DNA of 5,956 nt from Gammaproteobacteria bacterium (GTDB lineage Bacteria > Pseudomonadota > Gammaproteobacteria > Thiohalospirales > Thiohalospiraceae), in NCBI GenBank assembly GCA_011322575.1, contig DRMK01000087.1, positions 1-5,956 of the forward strand, given 5' to 3'. Both the position numbers and the translations under genes were made by a program. How positions within the stretch are numbered: position 1 is the stretch's first letter; every line of letters begins with the position of its first letter. Below, in pieces: positions 4,779-5,956 of the stretch. A model generated the notes under the pieces. The model was given only the letters and a program-made list of their open reading frames with translations, had not been told where the DNA came from and did no database searches.

Positions 4779-5956
4779 CTATCCATGACCAGCCTCTCCA
4801 TTTCGGCCTGCGGCCGGCACGTATCCCGCGCCAACCGGCCTTTCCTCCCTTGTATCGCTCTCATCCAGCAATACGGCATGGGTAACAGCGAGGGCGAACA
4901 GGAACCAGGTCTCCTTGCGAAATTCCCAGTTCAGCACCAGGGCACCCGTTGCCCACATGGCCAGCAGGGTAAGCCAAAGGATCCGCTCCCGGCGCGGCAT
5001 TGCGGATACCCGCCATAGTACCACCGCCACCACCAGCGCAAACAGGGTGAATCCCACCACCCCCACCTCCACCAGTATGGAAAGATAGGCGTTGTGGGAG
5101 ACGTACGGCTCCCCGATGTAGGGCGTAACGGCGACGGGAAAGCCATCCCATCCAGTTCCCCAGATCACCCCCAGCCCGGAACAGGAGGCATTACCCAATA
5201 CCTCCAGGGCGCCGGCCCAGATCCTGGTCCGGTAGTTGAGATCTCCGGAGGAAACGGCGCTGCCTATGGTATGGATCCGCTCCAACGAGTCCACCGGAAT
5301 GTGAGGCAGCAGAAACAGGATTGCGATCCCTCCCAGAAACGGAAGAACCAGTCTGCTCTGCGCAGACAGATCCCGATATGACCAGATCATGTAGCTGCAA
5401 CCCAGCAGCGCCACCAGAAACCCGGTTCGGGAACCGGTCAGAAACACCACACCAAGCGCCAGCAGCGGATAGCCACGCCAGAGCCACAATAGCGCCGCAT
5501 GGCCCTTGCCTGTAGCCAGGTAGCCCGCCATCGGGATCCCCAGGGAGATGATCACCGCCAGATCGTTGGGATCGAAACCCGCAGCCGCGAACCGCTGATA
5601 GGCACTCTCTATATGGTAGAGATAGGCATAGATCGTCGCCCCCACCGACACGAAACACCCCAGCACGTAGGCCGCCAGGAATCCCGCAATCTGTTCCGGC
5701 CGCACGCTCCACTGGTAGATCAGCCACATCATCAGCATGATCTGGAAGTAGCTGATGATATTGGTAATCGTGCCTTCCGGATTCACGCTCCACAGATAGG
5801 AAGCGGTGCCCCAGGCCCAGAACAGAAACATGGCCAGATTGAGCAGGTGCACCCGGATCCGCTGGAGATAGAGCGCCGCAAACAGCGATACCCCTATCAC
5901 CAGGACCCCGGCGAAACGGCTCACTGTCCCGATGCCTGGCAGCACCACCATGTCCT
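4779..5956 (-). CDS. O-antigen ligase/polymerase family membrane protein (Wzy/WaaL type), probably 5'-truncated by the window edge
   Basis: This polytopic membrane protein of the Wzy_C superfamily either polymerises repeat units (Wzy) or transfers glycan onto an acceptor such as lipid A core (WaaL), on the periplasmic side. At least 390 residues are visible, with about ten hydrophobic segments. Counting from the first visible Met, GSRTGFL is at 173-179. A large periplasmic stretch near 212-290 holds NYRTRIWAGALE (239-250) and SHNAYLSILVEVG (285-297), the family's signature His-Asn plus a Glu at 295. A charged tail of about 27 residues ends the protein. The ATG at 5951 has AGGAC directly against it, too close for a ribosome site, and the frame stays open to the edge. 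The visible start (LPGIGTVSRFAG) usually follows a first membrane segment, so the true start probably lies outside. Ligase and polymerase cannot be told apart from sequence. It is first of the visible minus-strand genes. Confidence 0.85.
   Translation of the reverse strand, partial: DMVVLPGIGTVSRFAGVLVIGVSLFAALYLQRIRVHLLNLAMFLFWAWGTASYLWSVNPEGTITNIISYFQIMLMMWLIYQWSVRPEQIAGFLAAYVLGCFVSVGATIYAYLYHIESAYQRFAAAGFDPNDLAVIISLGIPMAGYLATGKGHAALLWLWRGYPLLALGVVFLTGSRTGFLVALLGCSYMIWSYRDLSAQSRLVLPFLGGIAILFLLPHIPVDSLERIHTIGSAVSSGDLNYRTRIWAGALEVLGNASCSGLGVIWGTGWDGFPVAVTPYIGEPYVSHNAYLSILVEVGVVGFTLFALVVAVVLWRVSAMPRRERILWLTLLAMWATGALVLNWEFRKETWFLFALAVTHAVLLDESDTREERPVGAGYVPAAGRNGEAGHG

Noticed and set aside
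5010..5080. Low-complexity CCACC-rich stretch resembling a tandem repeat
   Set aside because: No regular period is kept, and it encodes the Val/Gly-rich membrane segment after the His-Asn motif of the ligase/polymerase protein.

Overview
The window is an ordinary-looking, GC-rich bacterial chromosome segment with proteobacterial gene content, most likely from a gammaproteobacterium (inferred from the style of PanC, PanD and the surface-polysaccharide genes; no rRNA or other phylogenetic marker is present). It is densely coding, with seven genes and only one gap over 100 bases (1014-1140). It contains no tRNA, rRNA, CRISPR array, insertion sequence or phage gene that I can see.

Layout: on the plus strand, bases 1-611 hold the 3' half of a nucleotide-sugar dehydrogenase of the TviB/WbpO type, which makes a UDP-N-acetylhexosaminuronic acid. 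It converges, with a 21-base gap, on a run of six minus-strand genes. In transcription order from the right edge these are: a membrane O-antigen ligase/polymerase-type protein (probably cut at its 5' end by the window), two GT4-family glycosyltransferases of different subfamilies, a small VanZ-like membrane protein, panC (pantoate-beta-alanine ligase) and panD (aspartate 1-decarboxylase).

The first four minus-strand genes plus the dehydrogenase fit one job: making and assembling a surface polysaccharide or O-antigen. The dehydrogenase supplies an acidic amino sugar, the two GT4 enzymes add sugars on the cytoplasmic face, and the Wzy/WaaL-type protein polymerises or ligates the product in the periplasm. 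The polymer's chemistry cannot be read from the sequence. panC and panD are housekeeping genes. PanD makes beta-alanine and PanC joins it to pantoate to give pantothenate, the coenzyme A precursor. panB is not in the window.

The most noteworthy points are organisational. panC starts only 15 bases after the VanZ-like gene, has no clear ribosome-binding site, and is preceded by a hairpin and a 10-base palindrome. panD has a convincing promoter of its own in the 127-base gap after panC. The membrane protein and the next glycosyltransferase lie in the same reading frame, separated by a single amber codon and a short open stretch. I found no convincing evidence of a wholly new biological system.
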